A DNA stretch of 64,000 nucleotides from CAYRNY01 sp964425755 (lineage in GTDB: Bacteria > Chloroflexota > Anaerolineae > Aggregatilineales > Aggregatilineaceae): positions 47,561 to 111,560 of the forward strand of contig CAYRNY010000018.1 in NCBI GenBank assembly GCA_964425755.1. The letters are read 5' to 3'. The notes beneath the pieces were generated by a model. It searched no databases. It was not told where the DNA came from and saw only the letters and a program-made list of their open reading frames with translations. Numbering within the stretch: the stretch's first letter is position 1; each line of letters opens with the position of its first letter. Made by a program: the position numbers and the translations under genes. Shown in pieces: positions 52,244-60,764 of the stretch.

Positions 52244-53449
52244 CTACGGTTCGAAACGCAGCACGGCTCCGTTGTAGTCCACGAGATACAACTCGCCGTC
52301 TTCGTCCTCACCAAACGAACTGATCGAGCGCCCCGTCTCCGCCGAGACAACTGCATTCCAGTTGCCCGCCTCATCCTGCGTGGCAGCCCACAGCGTGCCG
52401 GAGCACCAATCGCCATAGAAGTAATACCCTTGCAGATCGGGCAACGCCGCACCCCGGTAGACGTAACCACCGGTCACGGAGCAGCGCCCGGCACGGTGAT
52501 CGTATTCGAGCACCGGCATCACGACGTCTGACGCAGGTTCACCCTGCGAATAGCGGTGCGTGCCCTCATAGATATTCCAGCCGTAGTTCTCACCGCCGGG
52601 GCTATCTGCCGGTTGGAAATTGATCTCTTCCCACTGATTCTGGCCTACGTCAGCCAGGTAAAGGTCACCCGTCTCGCGATCGAAACTGAAGCGCCACACA
52701 TTTCGCAGCCCCCAGGACCAGATCTCCGGGCGAGCACCATCACGCCCCACGAAAGGATTATCGTCAGGGACCGCGTATTCACCTTCCGCACCGACATCCA
52801 ACCGCAGCAGCGTGCCGAGCAGCGTCGCGGGGTTCTGCCCGTTTGCCTGCGGATCGCCACCCGATCCACCGTCGCCCAGCGACACATACAGGTATCCATC
52901 CGGGCCAAATGCCAGGTGCCCGCCGTTGTGGTTGCTGTACGGCTGGGTTACGTAAAGCAGTTGCTCGGCGCTATTGGCATCGGCGCGATTCGGATCGTCA
53001 GCCGACACGTGGTAGCGCGCCAACACGCTGTTACCCGCTTGGTCGGTGTAGTTGATGAAGAATACGCCGTTCTCGCTGTAGTCCGGGTGGAACGCCAACC
53101 CCAGCAAGCCGCGCTCCGTATACCCGCCGCCTGTTGCCGCCGGGCTGATCAAGCCGGACACATCCAGAAACGGGGTATCCAGCACGGTGCCATCATCGAT
53201 GATCCGGATCGCCCCACTCTGCTCGACGACAAACAACCGTCCCGATCCATCATCCGCTGACGTCACAAACAACGGACGCGAGAAGCCGCTGGCAACCTCA
53301 ACCAGGCGGTACGTTGCGGGCTGCATCGCTGCGCTATCCAGCGCTCGATCGTCATCGTCTTGGGTGTAAACCAGAAACGCCACAATTGCCATCACAGGGA
53401 TCAATACAACAGTGAAAAACGCAGTTCGTCTCATCAACTTATTCCTCAA
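52244..53449 (-). CDS. PQQ-dependent sugar (glucose/sorbosone) dehydrogenase family protein
   Basis: 401 residues. N-terminal membrane anchor (about 7-27), then a six-bladed beta-propeller of the GSDH family: SGFSRPLFVTSADDGSGRLFVVEQSG, ERGLLGLAFHPDYSENGVFF, NHNGGHLAFGPDGYLYVSLGDGG (metal/PQQ site), RPEIWSWGLRNVWRFSFD and ENYGWNIYEG. The enzyme oxidises aldoses on the outer face of the membrane and passes electrons to the respiratory chain. PQQ biosynthesis genes are not seen here. Divergent from the hydrogenase operon. Confidence 0.9.
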   Translation of the reverse strand: MRNKLMRRTAFFTVVLIPVMAIVAFLVYTQDDDDRALDSAAMQPATYRLVEVASGFSRPLFVTSADDGSGRLFVVEQSGAIRIIDDGTVLDTPFLDVSGLISPAATGGGYTERGLLGLAFHPDYSENGVFFINYTDQAGNSVLARYHVSADDPNRADANSAEQLLYVTQPYSNHNGGHLAFGPDGYLYVSLGDGGSGGDPQANGQNPATLLGTLLRLDVGAEGEYAVPDDNPFVGRDGARPEIWSWGLRNVWRFSFDRETGDLYLADVGQNQWEEINFQPADSPGGENYGWNIYEGTHRYSQGEPASDVVMPVLEYDHRAGRCSVTGGYVYRGAALPDLQGYYFYGDWCSGTLWAATQDEAGNWNAVVSAETGRSISSFGEDEDGELYLVDYNGAVLRFEP

Positions 53450-53551
53450 TGTCTACTCCATCGGTTTGACAGCAACCCCATACAAATCTTAATCACATCA
53501 TGAGCGGCATGGCAACCAGGGCCACAAGGCACGACAGATGCGTCCGTAATT

Positions 53552-53604
53552 GATAATGATTCTCATCTTGTGTCTTTTTTCACAAGGGAAGTGATTTACG
53601 TCAC
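53552..53604. promoter_or_regulatory. Fur-box-like and CRP/FNR-type sites in the sugar dehydrogenase-hydrogenase gap
   Basis: GATAATGATTCTCATCTTG (53552-53570) matches about 14 of 19 bases of the Fur consensus. GTGA-N6-TCAC (53591-53604) is the core of CRP/FNR-family sites. A possible extended -10, TG-T-TAACCT, ends at 53655. The 298-bp gap 53450-53747 shows no gene. Confidence 0.5.
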
Positions 53605-53747
53605 GCCAAACCTAGTCAATTCCCACTGTGGTGTGTTGGTGCGGCTTGTTAACCTAGAAGGTGATCAATCGAACAACCTGTCTCAGTGTTGTTTCCAGCA
53701 GCAATAGCGTTTCAACAACCAGCAACGGAGCCTTGGCGGAGTCACAA

Positions 53748-54821
53748 ATGAGCCTATATATACTGTCTAAGGAGAAGTTGCCGGCGTTCGTCAAAGCGCT
53801 TCAGGAAAAGTTTCGTGTCGTCGGGCCGGTCGCAACGGATACCGGTTATGCGTTTGACGACATCACGGATCCGCAGCAATTAGCGCTTGACTATACAACA
53901 ACGGTACTTCCCCCCAAAAAATATTTCCTGCCGCAACGTGAAGTGTTGTTTGAGTTTGAAAACACCACAAACGGGAACGGCAAACGGCGCTACGAAGTGC
54001 GCCCCATTTACCAGGACGTTGAACCGACGGTCGTGTTTGGCGTGCATACGTGCGATATGCACGGCATCATGCTGTACGACAAGGTGTTTGCAGAAGGCTT
54101 CCGCGACGAGCATTATATGACCCGTCGTGAGCAGATGTACATCATCGGGATCGAATGCCTCAAACCCTGTGATGGCGCATCGTTCTGCAAAGACATGGGA
54201 ACGCTCAGTCCCCCACCGATCTACGACCTGCACATGACCGACATGGGCGATCACTACCTGGTGGACACCGGCAGCGAACGCGGTGAGCGGCTGCTGACCG
54301 AGAACGTCTATGTCAAAATGGCGGAAAAGGAAGACATTCAAGCCCTTGGACAGGTTCAATCGTCCAAGTGGCCGCGTTTCAAGATGCGCCTGAAAGTCAG
54401 CAAGGACCAGACACCGTCGTTGCTGTCGCTCGGCTTCCGGGCCAAACTGTGGGACGAGCTCGGCGAGCGCTGCCTTGCGTGCGGATCCTGTACCAATGTC
54501 TGCCCGACCTGTTTCTGCTTTGACGTGCAGGATGAAATGGCGCTGGACATGGAACACGGCGAACGCGCGCGGCTGTGGGACTCCTGCCAGTTGCGCGAGT
54601 TTGCGCTGGTCGCGGGCGGGCACAACTTCCGCGAGACGAAGGCCGCACGCAACCGCCACCGCGTGATGCGCAAGGGCAAGTACATCAAGCAAGTTCACGG
54701 GATCACGGGCTGCACAGGCTGCGGTCGCTGCGAGCGCGCGTGTCTGGTGGATATCACCATCCCCGGCACGCTAAACGCGCTGCATGACGAGATGCACCCG
54801 GAACCGGAATCAGGCGTATAG
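53748..54821 (+). CDS. hydB: [NiFe] hydrogenase beta subunit, 2x[4Fe-4S]
   Basis: 357 residues from ATG 53748 (GGAG six bases upstream; the frame opens 87 bp earlier without support). Corresponds to the beta chain of group 3b sulfhydrogenases. Two ferredoxin motifs in the C-terminal third: CLACGSCTNVCPTC and CTGCGRCERAC. Earlier Cys residues at HTCDMHG and IECLKPCDGASFC are typical of the family. It relays electrons between the diaphorase (gamma) and hydrogenase (delta/alpha) subunits. First gene of a six-gene run with gaps of 16, -1, 4, 70 and -26 bp. Confidence 0.93.
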   Translation: MSLYILSKEKLPAFVKALQEKFRVVGPVATDTGYAFDDITDPQQLALDYTTTVLPPKKYFLPQREVLFEFENTTNGNGKRRYEVRPIYQDVEPTVVFGVHTCDMHGIMLYDKVFAEGFRDEHYMTRREQMYIIGIECLKPCDGASFCKDMGTLSPPPIYDLHMTDMGDHYLVDTGSERGERLLTENVYVKMAEKEDIQALGQVQSSKWPRFKMRLKVSKDQTPSLLSLGFRAKLWDELGERCLACGSCTNVCPTCFCFDVQDEMALDMEHGERARLWDSCQLREFALVAGGHNFRETKAARNRHRVMRKGKYIKQVHGITGCTGCGRCERACLVDITIPGTLNALHDEMHPEPESGV

Positions 54822-54837
54822 CGAGGAGGAGCATCCC

Positions 54838-55719
54838 ATGTTTGCTGCACCGACAGCCAACCAGACAACCACCACAACACCGCGTGCGTACAACGGGAAT
54901 TCCTCGATTTACCTGCCGGTTATCGCCACAATTGAGGACATCCAACCCGAAACGCGCCTTGAAAAAATCTTCACCGTGCGCCTGCCTGATGGACAGAATC
55001 TGGGTCACATACCCGGCCAATTTGTGATGGTGTCGCTTCCCGGCGTCGGCGAGGTGCCGATCAGCGTGATGTCGTCGCCCAGCCGCACCGACGAAACGTT
55101 CAAGTTATGCATCCGCAGAGCGGGCGACGTGACCGGCATCCTGCACACGTTAGAACCCGGTGACCAGGTCGGCATTCGCGGCCCGTTCGGGCGCGGGTTC
55201 CCGATGGAACACTTCATCGGCAAAGACATGTTGATCGCCCCGGGCGGCCTGGGGCTGGCCCCGGCGCGTTCGGTGATCGACGAGATCATTGACAACCGCG
55301 CGAAATTTGGCCGCCTGCTCATTCTCTACGGCGCGCGCAATCCGTCGGAACTGCTGTTCCAGGATGCGCGAGAGGAATGGGAAGCCAGCGACGACATCGA
55401 GCTGATGGTCACAGTGGACCGTCCGGATGAGGACTGGACCGGTCCCGTAGGTGTGATCACAACCCTGTTCCAGCATGTCGATATCAACCCCTACAAAACG
55501 ATCGCTATCACCATCGGCCCGCCCATCATGTACCGCTTCGTGACAATGGAACTGCTGGGCAAAGGCCTGACTCCCGAACAAATCTGGATGAGCTTCGAAC
55601 GACGCATGAAATGCGCGGTCGGTAAATGCGGCCACTGCCAGGTGAATCACCGCTATACCTGCCAGGACGGCCCAGCGTGGACGTACGCCGAAGCTCTGGC
55701 ATTTGAGGAGGCGCTGTAA
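54838..55719 (+). CDS. hydG: [NiFe] hydrogenase gamma subunit, FAD/NAD(P)-binding diaphorase
   Basis: 293 residues from ATG 54838 with AGGAGG. FNR-like fold: FAD motif PGQFVMVSLPGVGEVPISV, NAD(P) site APGGLGLAPARSVI, and a C-terminal [2Fe-2S] cluster CAVGKCGHC...C. The subunit reduces NADP or NAD (or S0/polysulfide in archaeal homologues) with electrons from hydrogen, or runs in reverse. Its TAA stop overlaps the ATG of hydD by one base. Confidence 0.94.
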   Translation: MFAAPTANQTTTTTPRAYNGNSSIYLPVIATIEDIQPETRLEKIFTVRLPDGQNLGHIPGQFVMVSLPGVGEVPISVMSSPSRTDETFKLCIRRAGDVTGILHTLEPGDQVGIRGPFGRGFPMEHFIGKDMLIAPGGLGLAPARSVIDEIIDNRAKFGRLLILYGARNPSELLFQDAREEWEASDDIELMVTVDRPDEDWTGPVGVITTLFQHVDINPYKTIAITIGPPIMYRFVTMELLGKGLTPEQIWMSFERRMKCAVGKCGHCQVNHRYTCQDGPAWTYAEALAFEEAL

Positions 55720-56549
55720 TGGCTGTGACAAAACCGAAAATCGCCTTCTTTGACTTCACAAGCTGCGAAGGCTGCCAGTTAACCGTGATTGACCTGCTGC
55801 AAACGCATCTCGGCCTGCTGAACCTGGTCGAGATCGTGCAGTTCCGCGAAGCCATGACCGAGAGAGGCGAAGACTACCAGATCGCGTTCGTCGAAGGGTC
55901 CTGCACCCGCAAGAGCGACGAGGCCCGGCTGCGTAAAATCCGCGAACAAGCAGATCTGGTCGTGGCGCTGGGTGCGTGCGCGCACCTGGGCGGCGTCAAC
56001 GCGATGAAAAACCAATGGTCAATCGACAACGTGCAGCAGTATGTCTACGGTGAAAACGGCAAAGACATGTACGAAAGTTACATGGCTCGCCCAATCGCAG
56101 CGGTGATCGATGTCGACGCCACGATCCCCGGCTGCCCGATTGACCGTTACGAATTCCTGCGCATCGTGCAAATGCTCCTCCAGGGGCGCAAGCCCAAACT
56201 GCCGGAATTCCCGCTATGCGTGGAATGCAAGTTCAAGGAAAACGGCTGTCTCAACACGATGGGTATCCCCTGCCTGGGCCCCATTACACGTGCCGGGTGT
56301 GACGCGATCTGCCCGACCTACGGCGATGGCTGTGAAGGTTGCCGGGGCTGGGCACCCGAAGCGAACTTCGAATACATGCGCGAGATTTTGCGCGGGCATG
56401 GCCTGAGCGACAGCGAGATCGACGCGCGTTTCACCATGTTCAACCATTACCAGTTGGCCGAAATGGGCGACGCCGCACCACTCAGCACGCCGATCGCAGT
56501 CGACGACTCCCTCCCGACATCCACGTTCGCAGCGCCCAAGGAGGACTGA
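55719..56549 (+). CDS. hydD: [NiFe] hydrogenase delta (small) subunit
   Basis: 276 residues. Proximal [4Fe-4S] ligands in FTSCEGCQLTVIDL, then GSCTR and PGCPIDRYE; further Cys-rich motifs CVECKFKENGC, CLGPITRAGCDAICP and GCEGCRGW for additional clusters. There is no Tat signal, so the complex is cytoplasmic, as in group 3 enzymes. It lies between hydG and hydA, with a four-base gap to hydA. Confidence 0.95.
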   Translation: MAVTKPKIAFFDFTSCEGCQLTVIDLLQTHLGLLNLVEIVQFREAMTERGEDYQIAFVEGSCTRKSDEARLRKIREQADLVVALGACAHLGGVNAMKNQWSIDNVQQYVYGENGKDMYESYMARPIAAVIDVDATIPGCPIDRYEFLRIVQMLLQGRKPKLPEFPLCVECKFKENGCLNTMGIPCLGPITRAGCDAICPTYGDGCEGCRGWAPEANFEYMREILRGHGLSDSEIDARFTMFNHYQLAEMGDAAPLSTPIAVDDSLPTSTFAAPKED

Positions 56550-56553
56550 CGGC

Positions 56554-57855
56554 ATGACCGAAAATATCCGCATCAATGTGCACCACGTGACCCGCGTTGA
56601 AGGGCACGGCAACATCGTCGTCGATATCCGCGACGGCACAGTGGAAAAATGTGAATTGCAGATCGTTGAAACGCCGCGCTTCTTTGAGGCGATGCTGCGT
56701 GGGCGTCCGTACCACCAGGCATCACACATCACCAGCCGCATCTGCGGTATCTGCGCCGTCGGCCATGCGACCGCCAGCCTGCGCGCCACCGAGCGCGCGT
56801 TGCAGGTCGAACCCAGCCCGCAAACGGTGCTGCTGCGCAAGCTGGCGTTTCACGGCGAACTGCTCGACAGCCACATCCTGCACGTTTACATGCTCGTCGC
56901 GCCGGACTTCCTGGGCGTCGGCAGCGTGATCCCGCTGGCGACCAGCCACCCGGACATCGTAAAACGCGCACTGACGCTGAAGAAATTCTCCGGCGACCTT
57001 TGCCAGGCGATTGTCGGACGGCATACACACCCGATCGCGATGACGGTCGGCGGCTTCACTCACTTCCCCAAAACGCACGAACTCGAACAACTGCGCGAGC
57101 GCGCAGAAACGCTGCTGGCGGACGTGGATGCAACCGTCGAGTTGTTCGGGTCGCTGCCCTGGCCCGCTTTCGAGCGCGAGACGGAATATGTCGCGCTGGT
57201 GCAGCCGGATGAATACGGCTTCATCGACGGTATGATCGCCAGCACGGACGGCTATAAACTGCCGCCGGAAGACTACCGCAAGGTCACAAACGAGCACCTG
57301 GCGAGCCACTCGACCGCTAAGCACACCGCATTCAACCGCGACAGTTACATGGTCGGGGCGCTCGCACGCTTCAACCTGAAGCACGAACAGCTCAGCGAAC
57401 GCGCAAAAGCGGCGGCGGAGCACCTGGGGTTAAAAGCACCGTGCTATCGGCCCTATATGAACAGCGCGGCGCAGGTCGTCGAGATCGTGCAATGCTTTGA
57501 CGATTTGATCGCCAAGCTTGACACGGCACTCCAGCGCGGGATCGAGCGCGAAGAACCGGCGCCGGTCACGCTCAGCCCCGGCGCGCGCGGCGTCGGCACG
57601 TGTGACGTGCCGCGTGGAATCCTGTTCCACGAATACCAGATCGGCGAGGACGGGTTGATCGAAGAGGCAAACTGCGTCATCCCGACCGGGCAGAACCTGG
57701 CAAACATCGACCGGGATATGCGGGCGCTGGTCCCGGCCCTGATCACCGAGCCGGAGGACGAGATCCGGCACAAGATGGAAATGCTGGTTCGCGCTTACGA
57801 CCCGTGCATCTCGTGCTCAACGCATTTCCTGGACGTCGAGTTCGTCGGGAAATAA
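56554..57855 (+). CDS. hydA: [NiFe] hydrogenase alpha (large) subunit
   Basis: 433 residues. Nickel ligands: L1 RICGICAVGHATAS (about residue 65) and L2 DPCISCSTH at the C terminus, followed by a nine-residue tail FLDVEFVGK which the maturation protease removes after His. All four Cys are present; the L2 position is Cys, not Sec, so this is not a [NiFeSe] enzyme. Motif spacing and gene order hydB-G-D-A match group 3b. It oxidises H2 or evolves it with NAD(P)H. Confidence 0.96.
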   Translation: MTENIRINVHHVTRVEGHGNIVVDIRDGTVEKCELQIVETPRFFEAMLRGRPYHQASHITSRICGICAVGHATASLRATERALQVEPSPQTVLLRKLAFHGELLDSHILHVYMLVAPDFLGVGSVIPLATSHPDIVKRALTLKKFSGDLCQAIVGRHTHPIAMTVGGFTHFPKTHELEQLRERAETLLADVDATVELFGSLPWPAFERETEYVALVQPDEYGFIDGMIASTDGYKLPPEDYRKVTNEHLASHSTAKHTAFNRDSYMVGALARFNLKHEQLSERAKAAAEHLGLKAPCYRPYMNSAAQVVEIVQCFDDLIAKLDTALQRGIEREEPAPVTLSPGARGVGTCDVPRGILFHEYQIGEDGLIEEANCVIPTGQNLANIDRDMRALVPALITEPEDEIRHKMEMLVRAYDPCISCSTHFLDVEFVGK

Positions 57856-57925
57856 CGCTGACCATTGAACCGGGGGGCGTCTTCGGGCGCGTCCCCGGCG
57901 CAATCTGCAGCCGAGGGTAACCGGT

Positions 57926-58444
57926 ATGATGGCAGGCGAGCACGCCGCACACACATACGACACGCTGATCCTGGGCGTGGGCAACCCGCTAATGGGCGAT
58001 GACGCGGTGGGCGTTTTGATTGCGCAACAACTCCAACAGCGCGACGACCTGCCCGACCACGTCACGGTGATCGACGGCGGCACGGATGGCCTGGGCCTGA
58101 TCCCCGTCATGGAGCCGTACCGGCGTGTTATCCTGGTCGACGCGATCCCGATGGGGCTGCAGCCCGGTGCGATCCGGCGCTTCACGTGGGACGAAGTCCG
58201 GATCAGCCAGCGGGAGCAGACGTTTTCGCTGCACCAAAACGACATGGCACAGGCGCTCAGTTTAGCCGAAGCACTGGGAAACCTGCCATCACAGATTGTG
58301 TTTTACGGTATTCAGCCGCAGAATAATAACTGGGATCAACCGCTGAGTCCGGCGGTTGAACGCGCGCTGCCCGCTTTGATTGAGGCCCTGATACACGAAG
58401 TCAGGAGTAACGATACGAATGGCAAAGAAGATATTGATCATTGA
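57926..58444 (+). CDS. Hydrogenase maturation endopeptidase, HycI/HyaD family
   Basis: 172 residues. LGVGNPLMGDDAVGVLIAQQL (nickel-binding Asp in GDDA), IDGGTDGLGLIP (second acidic position) and SLHQND (His) are the family's three metal positions. It removes the C-terminal tail of the large subunit after nickel insertion. It lies 70 bp after hydA and its end overlaps the response-regulator gene by 26 bp, indicating translational coupling. Hyp accessory genes are not in the window. Confidence 0.92.
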   Translation: MMAGEHAAHTYDTLILGVGNPLMGDDAVGVLIAQQLQQRDDLPDHVTVIDGGTDGLGLIPVMEPYRRVILVDAIPMGLQPGAIRRFTWDEVRISQREQTFSLHQNDMAQALSLAEALGNLPSQIVFYGIQPQNNNWDQPLSPAVERALPALIEALIHEVRSNDTNGKEDIDH

Positions 58445-58808
58445 TGATGACCCGGATGTTGTGCTGGCATTACGAATGCCGCTCGAAAGCGCCGGGTACG
58501 AGGTAAAAGACGCCCATTCACAGGCGACCGGCCTGGAAGCCATTGACGAATTCAAGCCGGACCTGATCATCCTTGACGTGATGATGGATACGCACACTGC
58601 CGGCTTTCAGCTCGCGCTGAGGCTGCACGGCCCGGATGCGAAACCCGAACACAAGCAGATCCCGATCTTGATGGTCACAGCGGTGCACCAGACTACGCCA
58701 CTGCGCTTCGGCCCGGACGACGACTACCTGCCCGTGGATGGGTTTATCGACAAACCGATCGATCCGAAAGCGCTGGTCAACGAAATCGATCGGCTGCTGA
58801 GTAAATAG
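58419..58808 (+). CDS. Single-domain response regulator
   Basis: 129 residues, receiver only. Acidic pocket IDDDPD, phospho-acceptor Asp in LIILDVMMD (about residue 53), Thr in LMVTAVH and Lys in GFIDKPID. A six-residue loop TPLRFGPDDDYLP before the Lys is longer than usual. No output domain. It is the last gene of the hydrogenase operon and precedes a membrane histidine kinase by 148 bp. Confidence 0.92.
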   Translation: MAKKILIIDDDPDVVLALRMPLESAGYEVKDAHSQATGLEAIDEFKPDLIILDVMMDTHTAGFQLALRLHGPDAKPEHKQIPILMVTAVHQTTPLRFGPDDDYLPVDGFIDKPIDPKALVNEIDRLLSK

Positions 58809-58858
58809 CCTGAAACCATTGACGGCTGCGGCACGCGCTGCTGCACGGTCACCTGATG

Positions 58859-58927
58859 CCGAGGTGTGATCGCGCCCATTAACGGCCCCGCACAACGCTG
58901 CCATCACCGCGATCTGGCACACCTCGG
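58859..58927. repeat. Long inverted repeat after the hydrogenase operon
   Basis: CCGAGGTGTG-ATCGCG (58859-58874) pairs with CGCGAT (58908-58913) and, after a four-base bulge, CACACCTCGG (58918-58927). The loop holds CATTAACGGC..., an imperfect copy of CATTGACGGC... at 58817-58852. It could be a terminator without T-run or an RNA element. Confidence 0.6.
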
Positions 58928-58956
58928 ATTGGCGGCGAAGTTTGTGCGAGGCACTC

Positions 58957-60333
58957 ATGAACCCAACGATGCAATCCCATACGGCAGCCCGAAATGACGC
59001 GAGCGGCCTGCAACCGACATTTGAAGAGCTATGCCAGAACACCCAGTTACTCATCCGGATGCGATGGGTGGCTGGGTTCAGTATTTTGATCAGTGCCGCG
59101 GTTGCTTATTGGCTCCTGGATATCGCCCTGAAAATCACGCCGCTGTTGCTGCTCGGTGTGCTTGTGCTGGGATATAACCTGGTCCTGGCGATAATATGCT
59201 GCGCGGAGGACAAAAGCCTTGCGCGCGCGCAACGCGTGGCATGGGGGCAAATCTTGCTCGACTGGTTGGCGATGCTGGGGTTGGTCCATTTTACAGGCGG
59301 CATCACGAGTCCAGCACTGATCTATTTCGTGATACACGCGGCGCTATCCGGCACGGTCCTGCTGCCCTGGCAAACGCGGGGTTTTTCGGTGCTGGCGATC
59401 GCGATTGTCGGCGGAATCGCCTGGTTGGAGAGCGCCGGAGGCTTACCCCATGTCCGGATCGAAGAGTTGGGCTTCGACGAGAACCTGCACCAAAACGAAA
59501 CCTATATCACAGCCGTTTTGTTCTTCTTTGGCACCACCGTGATAACACTCTCCGAACTGGTGGCGCGTAACGCCCAGCGCATCCGCCAGCGTGAAGAGCG
59601 TATTCGCCAGCTATACGAGGCGCGGGAGACATTTGTCCGCGTTGCCACGCACGAACTGCGCGCGCCGCTGGGGGCGTCGCTCTCACTGATGCGCAACATT
59701 GAACAGGGCTATGCCGGGGAGCTTACCGACCAACAGCGCGCGATCCTCAGCCGCGTCACCAAGCGCCTCGAGGGGCTGCGCGAACTGATCGACGATCTGC
59801 TGACGCTGGCGCGCAGCCGCGAGGCTACCACCGCGCGCGCCCCACTCGAACCGGACAGCGTCCGTAACACGCTCGAGAAACTGCTCGAACGCGAGCGCCC
59901 GCACGCCGAACACAAGCAAATTGAACTGCGCTGCACGCTGAGTGAAGAACCGGGATTCGTGCTGGCGGGGAATGTCGGCTTGCAGATCATCTTCGGCAAC
60001 CTGCTGAACAACGCGATCAAGTACACGCCGCCCAATGGGCACGTCACCGTGGATTACCGTGTCAACCACCACAGGCACACCGTGGAAGTCACGATTGCCG
60101 ACAGTGGCATCGGCATCCCTGCTGACGATTTGCCGAATATCTTCAACGAATTCTTCCGCGCGCAAAACGTCAAGAACGCGCAAATCGCCGGGACCGGCAT
60201 CGGGCTGGCGACCGTCAAGACACTGATCGAGCGTTACAAAGGAACGATCACGTTAGATAGCGAAGAAGGCAAGGGCACCCGAATACACGTCTCGCTGCCG
60301 CTTGCCTCACATATGCCCCCAACGGGCAATTAA
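58957..60333 (+). CDS. Membrane sensor histidine kinase
   Basis: 458 residues from ATG 58957 (GAGG eight bases upstream; an in-frame TTG five codons earlier is less good). Six membrane helices (about 32-205) form the input domain, similar to MASE-like integral sensors. Then a short coiled coil, HisKA with phospho-His in ATHELRAPLGA, N box NLLNNAIKYTPPNG, G1 DSGIGIP and G2 GTGIGLATVK. It is directly after the single-domain response regulator of the hydrogenase operon, so they may form a two-component pair, unproven. Confidence 0.92.
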   Translation: MNPTMQSHTAARNDASGLQPTFEELCQNTQLLIRMRWVAGFSILISAAVAYWLLDIALKITPLLLLGVLVLGYNLVLAIICCAEDKSLARAQRVAWGQILLDWLAMLGLVHFTGGITSPALIYFVIHAALSGTVLLPWQTRGFSVLAIAIVGGIAWLESAGGLPHVRIEELGFDENLHQNETYITAVLFFFGTTVITLSELVARNAQRIRQREERIRQLYEARETFVRVATHELRAPLGASLSLMRNIEQGYAGELTDQQRAILSRVTKRLEGLRELIDDLLTLARSREATTARAPLEPDSVRNTLEKLLERERPHAEHKQIELRCTLSEEPGFVLAGNVGLQIIFGNLLNNAIKYTPPNGHVTVDYRVNHHRHTVEVTIADSGIGIPADDLPNIFNEFFRAQNVKNAQIAGTGIGLATVKTLIERYKGTITLDSEEGKGTRIHVSLPLASHMPPTGN

Positions 60334-60377
60334 CCACCAGAGTTCAAGCATCTTGCCTGGCTATGCGAAGCCAGTTC

Positions 60378-60764
60378 TCACGCTGACGGCTGGCTTTGCT
60401 CGTCAAACGCCAACCGGTCCCCGACTTGCACCCGGTCCAGCACAACGGGCGCGGCTTCAAGCAGGTAACGCGCGGGGTCGGTGGGCGCGTAGTACAACCG
60501 CCAGGGTTTTGCCAGCTTCGCATCGACTACACGCCCCTCGTCATCCAGCCAGACCGCCGCGATGGGGAAAAACACAAACAGCATGTGGATTGACGCATCC
60601 ATCACGCTTGTGCGCCTGTAGACGAACAGCAACCCCTCGTCTTCCGGCAAACTGGCGCGCAGCATCAACCCCTTGAGGTGACACCAGAAACCTTTACACC
60701 ATTTGGCGTGTGGCAGGATCACCCTACCCGTCTCCGCGTGCCGGATGACGCGCCAATCACTCAT
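60378..60764 (-). CDS. DUF192 family protein
   Basis: 128 residues. DUF192 pattern: AKWCKGFWCHLKGLML, LPEDEGLLFVYRRTSVMDASIHMLFVFFPIAAVWLD, and VVDAKLAKPWRLYYAPTDPARYLLEA. The family is small, beta-barrel, of unknown function. Its ATG overlaps the LysM gene's stop by four bases on the same strand, so the two are coupled. Confidence 0.88.
   Translation of the reverse strand: MSDWRVIRHAETGRVILPHAKWCKGFWCHLKGLMLRASLPEDEGLLFVYRRTSVMDASIHMLFVFFPIAAVWLDDEGRVVDAKLAKPWRLYYAPTDPARYLLEAAPVVLDRVQVGDRLAFDEQSQPSA

Noticed and set aside
57814..57855. Sec in the hydrogenase large subunit ([NiFeSe] type)
   Set aside because: The L2 motif reads DPCISCSTH with Cys codons; there is no TGA.
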